The position numbers and the translations under genes are program-made. A model generated the notes under the pieces. It saw nothing but the letters and a program-made list of their open reading frames with translations. It had not been told where the DNA came from and searched no databases. From contig JAJQDP010000006.1 of NCBI GenBank assembly GCA_021202155.1, forward strand, positions 124,001 to 188,000: DNA of 64,000 nt, written 5' to 3'. Below are positions 35,012 through 42,566 of the stretch, in pieces; the first letter of the stretch is position 1, and each line of letters begins with the position of its first letter. The stretch comes from Oscillospiraceae bacterium. Its GTDB lineage: Bacteria > Bacillota > Clostridia > Oscillospirales > Ruminococcaceae.

Positions 35012-36787
35012 CTATCCGTAGATTGTCAAACCGTCGGAAACGGTAAGTGTCAGCTCGTTTCCTCCGGAATAGGTTCCTCCGGTGCAGATGTTGTCAATAC
35101 TTTCGCCGTTCTTATAGCTTCCTCCGTAGCTGATGGTTACTGTCTCACCAGTCGTGAGCGTTGAGGACGAGAACAGGACATTTTCAACCGGCTTTGTAGT
35201 CTTGAAGACGAATTCCTCGCTTCCGCAGGAAATCCTGATATAAGAGCCGGTGGAAACCGCGCTTGCGAACGAGACTGAGATTGTATTCTGGGAAGCTGAG
35301 CTCGGATTCTTGGCTGTTGATGCGTAGCCGAGCATAAGGACTGTTCCGCCATCAATGGTGAAGTTATTAACATACTTGAGTCCGCCGTCGGAATTGCCGT
35401 TTACTATGACAGTACCGCCACTAATTATGATGTCGCCCTTGGAGTCGATAGTGTCGTCGTTTGAGCTCACATAGACATAGCCGCCGGTGATGCTGACATT
35501 TCCGTCGGTTCCGTCTTCATTGGACGAATTTACAGCGTTTGACTTGGCGTTGATATAGACTGTTCCGTCACTGATGGTGACGTTCTCGCCCTCCAAGCCT
35601 TCGCTCGATGTTGAGATTACAACCGTTCCGCCGGTTATGGTTACAGAACTGTCGCTATGGACGGCATCATCACCTGATGAAAGATTCAGAACGCCATCAG
35701 AAATCGTAATATTCCCTGCCGCGTGGATTGAGTCGTCCGCACTGTCGATAACTATGCTCCCACCTTCTATTGAGACTGTTCCCTGAACACACTTGAGTCC
35801 CTTTGCACTGTCCGCTGTTGTCTCGTATGCTCCGCCGGCTGTTATCATACTGATTGAGCAGTTGGAAACTGTGATTCCGGTCTCAGCTTGCACACCGTCG
35901 TTTCCGGCGACAAGAGTGATATTGGAATCCGTGAAGGTGGCGTAGCCAAGAGTTGCGTCTGTGTCGTTTGTAGACCTGAGCGCATCCTTTCCTGCAGTGA
36001 CATTCACGGTAGAATTCTGAATTGTAAGGCTGTCCTTGCCGTTGATTCCGTTTCCGGTTGCATTTACCGTTACATTTGTGTTTATAATCTTCAATGTATC
36101 CTTACCGATGATTCCGGCGGCATAATTGCCGTTTACGATAAGAGTACCAGTGCCTCTGATTATCAGGTCGTCCTTAGCAAATATCGCCGCATTGGGCTCT
36201 TCAGATGCTGAGTCACAGAAGGAAAGTGAGAAGTCATAGCTTGAACCGTCTGAAATGGTATTCTCTGTATCGCCATTAAGTAAAATTGTGCACGTTCCGG
36301 CTTTGTAGACGTAGATAGCTGAGCCATTCGAGCAGGTGATATTTGCACCGTTCAGGATAAGTACTACATTCTGGTTGACCGCGTTGACGATTATTCTACC
36401 GTCGTCAAGAGTTCCTGTGAATTCATAAGTACCCTCGCGGGTTATGATTATATCCTTGTCCTCAAGAGTTACTCCCGATTCGTCGCCTGATACGCTCACG
36501 GACGAGCCTGAGAGAGTAATGACTGTATCTCCGCTTTCATTGGTGGTCTGAACTGCCTGGGTAGCATCAGCGAGCAAGTTTTCGTTCAGGAGAACTTTGT
36601 AAGTGCCGGTACCATCAGTATCTCCGTCAACCGTCGATACATCTTCCGAACTCAGTATTCCCTCAACAACGTCGCTTCCACCAAGGTCAAGAATCCACAA
36701 AACTGCTACAATAAGTACTGCGAGAATTATAACTATAATAACAATCGTTCCAGCAATGGACTTGTTATTGGACTTTTTCTTAGACAT
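35012..36787 (-). CDS. Carbohydrate-binding beta-helix protein (DUF4353, Cthe_2159-like)
   Basis: A 591-residue surface protein. A basic start and one transmembrane helix (about 13-35, GTIVIIVIILAVLIVAVLWI) anchor it, followed by a long repetitive right-handed beta-helix with rungs such as GTLIVNGNYAAGIIGKDTLK, ISDGVLNLSSGDDAVHSDSS and ISGGTVIVNGNSDGGLKYVN. The founding member Cthe_2159 of Clostridium thermocellum binds cellulose and pectin-type acids with calcium. The ATG at 36787 is eight bases after AAAGGAG. It is first in a run with trpS and ychF, an odd pairing of surface and housekeeping genes. Confidence 0.82.
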   Translation of the reverse strand: MSKKKSNNKSIAGTIVIIVIILAVLIVAVLWILDLGGSDVVEGILSSEDVSTVDGDTDGTGTYKVLLNENLLADATQAVQTTNESGDTVITLSGSSVSVSGDESGVTLEDKDIIITREGTYEFTGTLDDGRIIVNAVNQNVVLILNGANITCSNGSAIYVYKAGTCTILLNGDTENTISDGSSYDFSLSFCDSASEEPNAAIFAKDDLIIRGTGTLIVNGNYAAGIIGKDTLKIINTNVTVNATGNGINGKDSLTIQNSTVNVTAGKDALRSTNDTDATLGYATFTDSNITLVAGNDGVQAETGITVSNCSISMITAGGAYETTADSAKGLKCVQGTVSIEGGSIVIDSADDSIHAAGNITISDGVLNLSSGDDAVHSDSSVTITGGTVVISTSSEGLEGENVTISDGTVYINAKSNAVNSSNEDGTDGNVSITGGYVYVSSNDDTIDSKGDIIISGGTVIVNGNSDGGLKYVNNFTIDGGTVLMLGYASTAKNPSSASQNTISVSFASAVSTGSYIRISCGSEEFVFKTTKPVENVLFSSSTLTTGETVTISYGGSYKNGESIDNICTGGTYSGGNELTLTVSDGLTIYG

Positions 36788-36836
36788 TCTATACACTCCT
36801 TTGAAGTATGTCGCAATTTCTGATTTCTTACAATGT

Positions 36837-36865
36837 ATTATACCTTTTATTTTCTCAAGCGTCAA
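36837..36865 (-). promoter_or_regulatory. Promoter of the DUF4353 gene
   Basis: Minus-strand TTGACG (36860-36865), 17 bases, TATAAT (36837-36842). A TTAAGA-N5-TTACAA box (36880-36896) ends 14 bases upstream of the -35. Confidence 0.75.
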
Positions 36866-36910
36866 CCTCAAATCGCAGATTGTAACCTCTTCTTAATCTT
36901 TTTTCTCACG

Positions 36911-36933
36911 AAAAAGCCCTGCCTGAGGCAGGG
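36911..36933 (-). terminator. Terminator of the ttcA-like operon
   Basis: Minus-strand CCCTGCC-TCA-GGCAGGG then CTTTTTC, directly after the stop. Confidence 0.8.
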
Positions 36934-37815
36934 TCAATCGTAGGATTCCGGCTCATTGCTGAGAAAAACCGGTTTGTCGGATAGGTTTTCGTATATCTCG
37001 TTAAAGTCGTATAGTTTTCCCTTCGTCTTGTAGCCTACCATCGTGTCGAGGCAGACGCTTTGAATACTGTTGAAAATGCTCTTGCAGACCCGTGGGTTGT
37101 CCTTCTGAAGACGCTTAAGAAGATTTTTGACCTCCAGCCGCTTTGAGTTGCTTTCACATTCCGCACAGTTTTCTGTGAACCGGCAGGCACACTGAATGAA
37201 TTCGAGATTATTGTACTGCTTCCAGGCGATAATGTCGTCCTCGTGGACGCAGTAGAGTGGTCTTATAAGTTGCATTCCCTCGAAATTCTTTGAGTGAACC
37301 TTTGGAGGCATCGCCTGAAGCTGGGAGCTATAAAACATGCTCATTACAGTCGTTTCGACAACGTCGTTGAAGTGGTGTCCAAGTGCTATCTTGTTACAGC
37401 CAAACTCTTTTGCCTTGTTGTAGAGGTGACCGCGCCGCATCCTTGCGCAGAGATAACACGGATTGCGATAGGTATTATTCGCAATCTGAAAGATGTTTGT
37501 CTCAAAAATAGTTATCGGGATATTAAGAAGCTCGGCATTTTCCTCAATTTTGCGGCAATTGAGCTCGTTGTAGCCAGGGTCCATTACAAGAAATATGAGT
37601 TCAAACGGAACTTCACTGTGACGCTGTAGAATCTGCAGTAGCTTCGCCATAAGCATTGAATCCTTGCCGCCCGAAATACACGCGGCTATCTTGTCACCGG
37701 CTTCTATTAGCTTATAATCCCGCACAGCAGTCATAAAAGGACTCCAGATGTCGCTCGAAAACTTGGTCTGGATGCTCCGCTCTATTTCCTGATATGGCAA
37801 TAAAACTTTAGCCAT
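36934..37815 (-). CDS. TtcA-like tRNA thiolation enzyme (PP-loop ATPase)
   Basis: A 293-residue cytosolic PP-loop enzyme. The ATP-pyrophosphatase loop SGGKDS is at 48-53, and the paired cysteines of NPCYLC (Cys120, Cys123) with a further CRFTENCAEC group fit the Fe-S-dependent TtcA/TtuA branch. TtcA makes 2-thiocytidine at position 32 of tRNAs. Its ATG overlaps the mnmA stop by one base (TAATG), which puts two tRNA sulfur-transfer enzymes in one operon. Exact tRNA and position are inferred. Confidence 0.82.
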   Translation of the reverse strand: MAKVLLPYQEIERSIQTKFSSDIWSPFMTAVRDYKLIEAGDKIAACISGGKDSMLMAKLLQILQRHSEVPFELIFLVMDPGYNELNCRKIEENAELLNIPITIFETNIFQIANNTYRNPCYLCARMRRGHLYNKAKEFGCNKIALGHHFNDVVETTVMSMFYSSQLQAMPPKVHSKNFEGMQLIRPLYCVHEDDIIAWKQYNNLEFIQCACRFTENCAECESNSKRLEVKNLLKRLQKDNPRVCKSIFNSIQSVCLDTMVGYKTKGKLYDFNEIYENLSDKPVFLSNEPESYD

Positions 37816-38948
37816 TATTTCTTCTCTCCTATTGCCTCCATAATTGTTCCGCCGCCTACAACTATATCTCCCTGATACAAAACCACAGCTTGTCCCTTGG
37901 TGACTGCCCTTTGCGGCTCATCGAAATCAAGTCTGAATCTGCCATTTTCAAAAGGCACAACTTCTGCCGGGAATTCCTTCTGGCGGTATCTTGTCTTCGC
38001 AGTGACGCGAAGTGGTTTGGTGAGCTTTTCAATCGCAATCCAGTTTACATCGTCAGCTATAAGACCGGTGCTGTAGAGCATGTTTTCCGTTCCAACATAG
38101 ACAATGTTATTTTCCATGTCCTTGTCAAGAACATATACCGGCTCACTATAGGATATGCCCAAGCCTCGTCTCTGACCTATGGTGTAACCGACTGCGCCGT
38201 GATGCTTTCCGGCAAGCTTGCCATCAATGAATTTGAAATCTCCCTCAGGATAGTTCTTTCCGGTATAACTCTCCATAAAAGCTTCATAATCGCCGTCAGG
38301 AACGAAGCAGATGTCCTGGCTGTCGTGCTTGTGTGCATTCAAGAAGCCTTCTTGCTCAGCCAAAGCTCTTACCTCGGACTTTGTCATCTCGCCAAGAGGG
38401 AATTTGATGTGTTCGAGTTGATTCTGAGTAAGAGAGTACAGGACATAGCTCTGGTCTTTTGCGGCATCAACTGCTTTTTTGAGGAGAAATCTGCCGTCGC
38501 GCTTTTCGATTCTCGCATAGTGACCGGTACAGATGTAGAAGAGTCCCCTTCTCTTGGCAAATTCAATCAGCTTGCCGAACTTCATGTATCTGTTGCAGTC
38601 GATGCAGGGATTTGGAGTTCCGCCAGCCTCGTAAGTTCTGATAAATTTCTCTATAATCTTCTCATTGAAGTCTGCTGTATAGTTGACAACTTCAAACGGA
38701 ATACCAAGCCTCAGCGCACAGTCCTCGGCATCTTCAAAATCTTTTTCGGAACAGCAGGTGTGAAGCCCGCTTGAATCGTTCTCGTGGTCATAAAGACGCA
38801 TTGTCGTGCCGTGGCAATTGTAGCCTGAAGATTTCATGAGAAATGCCGCAACTGAGCTGTCGACTCCGCCGCTCATGGCTATCAAGACACCGTTTCTGTC
38901 AAGCTCTACCTGTTCAACACTCCGAAAAATTATATCAGTATTTCTCAT
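37815..38948 (-). CDS. mnmA: tRNA-specific 2-thiouridylase MnmA
   Basis: Makes 2-thiouridine at position 34 of Lys, Glu and Gln tRNAs. The 377 residues show PP-loop SGGVDSS, the catalytic cysteine in NPCIDCNRYMKF and the second in HDSQDICFVPDGDYE, plus the C-terminal KTRYRQ and ACTR-like domain. I chose the ATG at 38948; the GTG at 38960 is the alternative. Either start overlaps the end of the HD-domain gene (14 or 26 bases), so the genes are coupled. ttcA-like follows with a one-base overlap. Confidence 0.93.
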   Translation of the reverse strand: MRNTDIIFRSVEQVELDRNGVLIAMSGGVDSSVAAFLMKSSGYNCHGTTMRLYDHENDSSGLHTCCSEKDFEDAEDCALRLGIPFEVVNYTADFNEKIIEKFIRTYEAGGTPNPCIDCNRYMKFGKLIEFAKRRGLFYICTGHYARIEKRDGRFLLKKAVDAAKDQSYVLYSLTQNQLEHIKFPLGEMTKSEVRALAEQEGFLNAHKHDSQDICFVPDGDYEAFMESYTGKNYPEGDFKFIDGKLAGKHHGAVGYTIGQRRGLGISYSEPVYVLDKDMENNIVYVGTENMLYSTGLIADDVNWIAIEKLTKPLRVTAKTRYRQKEFPAEVVPFENGRFRLDFDEPQRAVTKGQAVVLYQGDIVVGGGTIMEAIGEKK

Positions 38949-39513
38949 ACTCGCTCTCACAGCTTCTCATTGCTAAAATTGTCTTTTCAATAAGCTCATC
39001 AAGAGTCCAGCCGAGCATGTCTGCGCCGTTCTGGATAACTTCGCGTGAGCACCCTGCGGCGAAATTTAGAGTCTTGAACTTTTTCCTGACAGACTTGAGC
39101 TCTAAGTCCTGAACGCTCTTTGACGGTCTCATGATAGCGACTGCACCAATGAGACCTGTGAGCTCGTCGGTTGCATAGAGCACCTTCTCCATTTCATGTT
39201 CAGGCTTTATGTCAACTGTCAGTCCATAGCCGTGGCTTGCTGTTGCATGAATGATTCTCTCGTCCAGACCGCGTTCTCGCATTATCTCCTGGCTCTTGAT
39301 GCAGTGCTGGTCAGGGTACATCTCAAAATCGAGGTCGTGAAGAAGCCCGACTATTCCCCAGAGTTCAACCTCATCACCATAGCCGAGATTCTCCGCAAAG
39401 TATCTCATGACACCCTCGACTGTAACGGCGTGGCGGATGTGGAACGGCTCCTTATTGAATTCATTCAGGAGCTCCCAAGCCTCGGCTCTCGTGTAATTTA
39501 ATTTCTCATCCAT
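38935..39513 (-). CDS. HD-domain putative metal-dependent phosphohydrolase
   Basis: A 192-residue HD-fold protein. Metal ligands are visible as HIRHAVTVEG near residue 20, the HD pair in GLLHDLDFEMYP and a further His in IIHATASHGYGLTVD. Related proteins cleave nucleotides or phosphoesters; this substrate is unknown. The ATG at 39513 follows AAAGGAG at eight bases. It is first in the operon with mnmA and the ttcA-like gene, with a TTGACA-17-TATAAT promoter. Confidence 0.82.
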   Translation of the reverse strand: MDEKLNYTRAEAWELLNEFNKEPFHIRHAVTVEGVMRYFAENLGYGDEVELWGIVGLLHDLDFEMYPDQHCIKSQEIMRERGLDERIIHATASHGYGLTVDIKPEHEMEKVLYATDELTGLIGAVAIMRPSKSVQDLELKSVRKKFKTLNFAAGCSREVIQNGADMLGWTLDELIEKTILAMRSCESEYEKY

Positions 39514-39566
39514 ATCAGTTACTCCTTTATAAAACGAAAAACCTATCAAAAAAATAGACTTTAGAC

Positions 39567-39595
39567 ATTATAGCGCATATGCGGGATATTGTCAA
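39567..39595 (-). promoter_or_regulatory. Promoter of the HD-mnmA-ttcA operon
   Basis: Minus-strand TTGACA (39590-39595), 17 bases, TATAAT (39567-39572). Confidence 0.85.
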
Positions 39596-39607
39596 GAATC
39601 AAGGCGC

Positions 39608-39638
39608 AAAAAAGCGAGGCAGTTATGCTACCTCGCAT
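39608..39638 (-). terminator. Terminator of the DUF1538/P-II operon
   Basis: Minus-strand GCGAGG / CCTCGC stem with an 11-base loop then TTTTTT, just past the stop. Confidence 0.75.
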
Positions 39639-39646
39639 AGTTCATA

Positions 39647-40351
39647 TCAGGCAATTCCCGCAACGTTATCTACAGGCATTGAGACAAGTAGTCCCTTTGC
39701 AGGGGAATTCAAGCCGCAATTCTCGCCTATCGCTTTCATTATAGGAAGCTTGTCCTCCTGTGACGAAATGATCATGATTATCTCGCGCTCAGGCTGAACT
39801 GGAACTCCCCAGAATTCGTAGGTGTCCTCATTTACCGCTTCCCTTGCGTGAAGTACCGTTCCGCCGGTAGCTCCTGCTTCACGTGCGGCATCCATTACAT
39901 CTTCTGAGTAGCCTTGATTGACAATTGCCATGATTAAAGCGTGTCTTGGCTCTGGCATTTCGTACACATTCCTTTCTTTGCCTATAAGCTTTTCTGCGTC
40001 TTCGGCGTATTGTGAATTCAGTTTTTTAAGACGGTTGAGGAGCACTCCGCTCCCACCTGACAAAACAGTGCTGAATGCTATACCGCTGTTCGGAGTATTC
40101 AGTATCAGCTCTTTGTTGAGCTTCTGTAGCATTCTGTCGGACATCGGTTTCGGGAGAATACTGATAAGAATCATTTTGTCGATGTTTCCGAGACCTAAAA
40201 TCTCTTTAATCTCGCTGGTGGCTGTTCCCTTTCCGTGGAAGCGGTAGTAAAGAGGAATACCGCTCTGTTTGAAAAGAGAATTCGCCTTGTCAGCAAGCTT
40301 AGGGTTTGAGATTACAAATAACATTCTGAAAGCCAAACGGTCATTCTCCAT
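39647..40351 (-). CDS. Two-domain P-II-like signalling protein
   Basis: 234 residues, about twice a normal P-II protein (112). The second half is a recognisable P-II/GlnK-like domain (HALIMAIVNQGYSEDVMDAA; GATGGTVLHAREA; EREIIMIISSQEDKLPIMKA). The first half has the same outline but is degenerate (RMLFVISNPKLADKANSLFK ... GIAFSTVLSGGSG), so this is probably an internal duplication. P-II proteins sense ATP/ADP and 2-oxoglutarate and gate membrane transporters. It overlaps the DUF1538 gene by 11 bases with GAGGAGG inside that gene's end, so it is a likely dedicated regulator of it. Confidence 0.82.
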   Translation of the reverse strand: MENDRLAFRMLFVISNPKLADKANSLFKQSGIPLYYRFHGKGTATSEIKEILGLGNIDKMILISILPKPMSDRMLQKLNKELILNTPNSGIAFSTVLSGGSGVLLNRLKKLNSQYAEDAEKLIGKERNVYEMPEPRHALIMAIVNQGYSEDVMDAAREAGATGGTVLHAREAVNEDTYEFWGVPVQPEREIIMIISSQEDKLPIMKAIGENCGLNSPAKGLLVSMPVDNVAGIA

Positions 40352-41888
40352 CCCTTTCTACCTCCTCTAATTCTACTATCTCGTCGAAATCTTCAATAAC
40401 ATCCGGTTCTGTGATTGCCATTGCCGCCTTTTCTGCCTTTCTCTGCTTCAGCTTATACGAAAGTCCCATAAGCTGAACAGCTATAAGAGGTGTAAGAGCA
40501 ACGAGCGCAACCACGCCAAAAGCGTCAGTCATTATGTCTCCTCCGAGAGCCTCGCAGGCTCCTATGCTTAGTGGCAAAAGAAACGTACTGGTCATCGGTC
40601 CGCTGGCAACACCACCGGAGTCAAAGGCTATACCAACGAAAATATCCGGCACAAATCTTGACAGAACTATCGCTATAATATACCCAGGTATCAGAATATA
40701 TTGAATCGGTATTCCTAAGATTACTCTCAGCATCGAAAGCCCAACTGACACCGACACACCGATTGACATGCAGGTGTTCATGAGCTTGGCGGAAACTACA
40801 CCGTTTGTGACATCCGAAACCTGTTTGTTAAGAATCTGGATTGCGGGTTCTGCTTTGACTATGTAGTAACCTATAAGCATTCCGACTGGTACAAGAAGCC
40901 ATTTCATATTTGATGAAGCGAGATCCCTCCCGATGACCGTGCCTACTTGAGAGAAACCTACATTTACGCCGGTTAAGAATAGAACTAATCCAACGAAAGT
41001 ATAGACAAATCCAACGAGAATCTTTTTGATCTGTCTCTTACGGTAACGGTGGCTGATGAGCTGGAAGATTAAAAACATGCCAAGAATAGGCAGTATTGAA
41101 ATAATAACTTCTTTTATGTACTCAGGAATCGCAAACAGGAATTCTTTTGCAGCATCCTGAGTTGTGACTGCAGTTGAAAGCTCTGTTGATGCATATTCAG
41201 AGCCGGTCGGCTTATAAAAGATTCCCAAGATAAGGACGGCTATTATCGGTCCTACACTGGAAATTGCTACAAGACCGAAGCTGTCATCTGAAGCGTTCTT
41301 ATCGCTTCTTATCGATGCCATTCCGACGCCCATAGCCATTATGAACGGAACGGTAATAGGACCGGTTGTTACACCACCAGCATCAAACGAGACAGCCAAA
41401 AATTCTGACGGGACAAAGAACGAAAGAACTATAACTATTGCATATAGGACAAACAGGATATTTGAGAGCTTGACACGCCTGCCGATTCTCACTACCGCTA
41501 CTGAAAAAAGGCTTCCCATTCCTACAGCTACAGCCCAAATAAGGACTTGATTAGGAATTGATGGGACCTGATTCGCCAGAACCTGTAAATCAGGCTCAGC
41601 GAGAGTAATGATTGTGCCCATAACAAAGCTCGTCACCACTGCAATGACAGTTTTGCGAGACTTTGAAATCATAACGCCTATGCCCTCGCCAAGAGGCGTC
41701 ATAGCCATTTCAGCACCAAGCTGGAAGAAGCCCATGCCGACAATCAGCATGACAGCACCCGCCAAGAACATTACGAACGTTCCGAGCTCCACCGGTACTA
41801 AAACTATGCTCAATACAAGTACAATTATTGTTATAGGTAAGACAGAAGCAAACGCTTCCATCGTTTTTTCTTTAATCTTAGGGTTCAT
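40341..41888 (-). CDS. DUF1538 membrane protein with internal duplication
   Basis: A 515-residue integral membrane protein made of two similar halves: FDAGGVTTGPIT (168-179) matches FDSGGVASGPMT (422-433), and AEPDLQVLANQV (97-108) matches AEPAIQILNKQV (346-357). The paired Gly-rich re-entrant-like motifs suggest a transporter of inverted or tandem repeat type. The solute is unknown. Translational coupling to a P-II-like protein argues for gating by cell energy or nitrogen state, by analogy with AmtB-GlnK. A TTGACA-17-TATTAT promoter lies upstream; AAAGGG precedes the ATG. Confidence 0.85.
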   Translation of the reverse strand: MNPKIKEKTMEAFASVLPITIIVLVLSIVLVPVELGTFVMFLAGAVMLIVGMGFFQLGAEMAMTPLGEGIGVMISKSRKTVIAVVTSFVMGTIITLAEPDLQVLANQVPSIPNQVLIWAVAVGMGSLFSVAVVRIGRRVKLSNILFVLYAIVIVLSFFVPSEFLAVSFDAGGVTTGPITVPFIMAMGVGMASIRSDKNASDDSFGLVAISSVGPIIAVLILGIFYKPTGSEYASTELSTAVTTQDAAKEFLFAIPEYIKEVIISILPILGMFLIFQLISHRYRKRQIKKILVGFVYTFVGLVLFLTGVNVGFSQVGTVIGRDLASSNMKWLLVPVGMLIGYYIVKAEPAIQILNKQVSDVTNGVVSAKLMNTCMSIGVSVSVGLSMLRVILGIPIQYILIPGYIIAIVLSRFVPDIFVGIAFDSGGVASGPMTSTFLLPLSIGACEALGGDIMTDAFGVVALVALTPLIAVQLMGLSYKLKQRKAEKAAMAITEPDVIEDFDEIVELEEVERDGE

Positions 41889-41948
41889 TTATTCAGCCCT
41901 TTCGCTACTACTAAATCACCTTCTGGAACTGCAATATGTAATACAGTA

Positions 41949-41977
41949 ATAATACAGGACGAGACTGCTTTTGTCAA
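41949..41977 (-). promoter_or_regulatory. Promoter of the DUF1538/P-II operon
   Basis: Minus-strand TTGACA (41972-41977), 17 bases, TATTAT (41949-41954). Confidence 0.8.
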
Positions 41978-42043
41978 GGCGAATGCGGTAAACATTTTTT
42001 TAAAAATGGTGAGAGCGATTCTTATGATACCCGGTAATAATGC

Positions 42044-42072
42044 TTGACAAAATGTTGATTAGATGCTACACT
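42044..42072 (+). promoter_or_regulatory. Promoter of the GtrA-family gene
   Basis: TTGACA (42044-42049), 17 bases, TACACT (42067-42072). Confidence 0.7.
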
Positions 42073-42112
42073 TAAATCTAAAGTGACGATATATTAAGCG
42101 GGGCGAGAATTT

Positions 42113-42541
42113 ATGAAAACCAAAGAAGAAATAATCCGTGCATCGAAATTTGTGCTGTTCTCAATCAGTGCAGGTGTGATTCAGGTTATTGTGTTTACAA
42201 TTCTGAATGAGGGCTTCTCGCTGAATTACTGGGTGTGCTACTTAACAGCACTTGTGGCATCTGTGCTGTGGAACTTCACCTTCAACCGAAAATTCACATT
42301 CCGCTCTGCAAATAATATTCCGATAGCAATGGCGAAAGTAGCACTTTTCTATCTTGTATTCACTCCCCTTTCTACCATCGGAGGAAATGCTCTTGAAAGT
42401 GTCGGAGTCAATGAGTACATAGTTCTCGCCGTGTCGATGATACTGAACTTTGTACTGGAGTTTCTCTATGACAGATTCTTCGTGTTTGGAGACAGTATCG
42501 ACAGTGCAGTCAGTGAAAAAGAAATAAGAAAAACGAGGTAG
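42113..42541 (+). CDS. GtrA-like membrane protein
   Basis: A 142-residue membrane protein with four hydrophobic segments and the GtrA markers (FVLFSISAGVIQVIVFTIL; VLWNFTFNRKFTFRS; LEFLYDRFFVFGD). GtrA proteins are thought to flip lipid-linked sugars for cell-wall or surface glycosylation. No glycosyltransferase gene sits next to it, so its partner is unknown. It has its own promoter and a strong terminator that begins within its last codons. Confidence 0.85.
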   Translation: MKTKEEIIRASKFVLFSISAGVIQVIVFTILNEGFSLNYWVCYLTALVASVLWNFTFNRKFTFRSANNIPIAMAKVALFYLVFTPLSTIGGNALESVGVNEYIVLAVSMILNFVLEFLYDRFFVFGDSIDSAVSEKEIRKTR

Positions 42542-42563
42542 GTTTTTCCTGCCTCGTTTTTTT
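42531..42563. terminator. Bidirectional terminator between gtrA-like and GH3 genes
   Basis: AAACGAGGTAGG / CCTGCCTCGTTT stem with TTTTT loop, then TTTT; the two genes converge here. Confidence 0.85.
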
Positions 42564-42566
42564 ATA

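Noticed and set aside
34980-35012. T-box leader for trpS
   Set aside because: Only about 31 bases separate trpS from the upstream coding region, far too short for a T-box.
37890-38774. A 294-codon open frame on the plus strand opposite mnmA
   Set aside because: mnmA is intact with all catalytic cysteines in the other strand; the frame has no ribosome site or recognisable domain.
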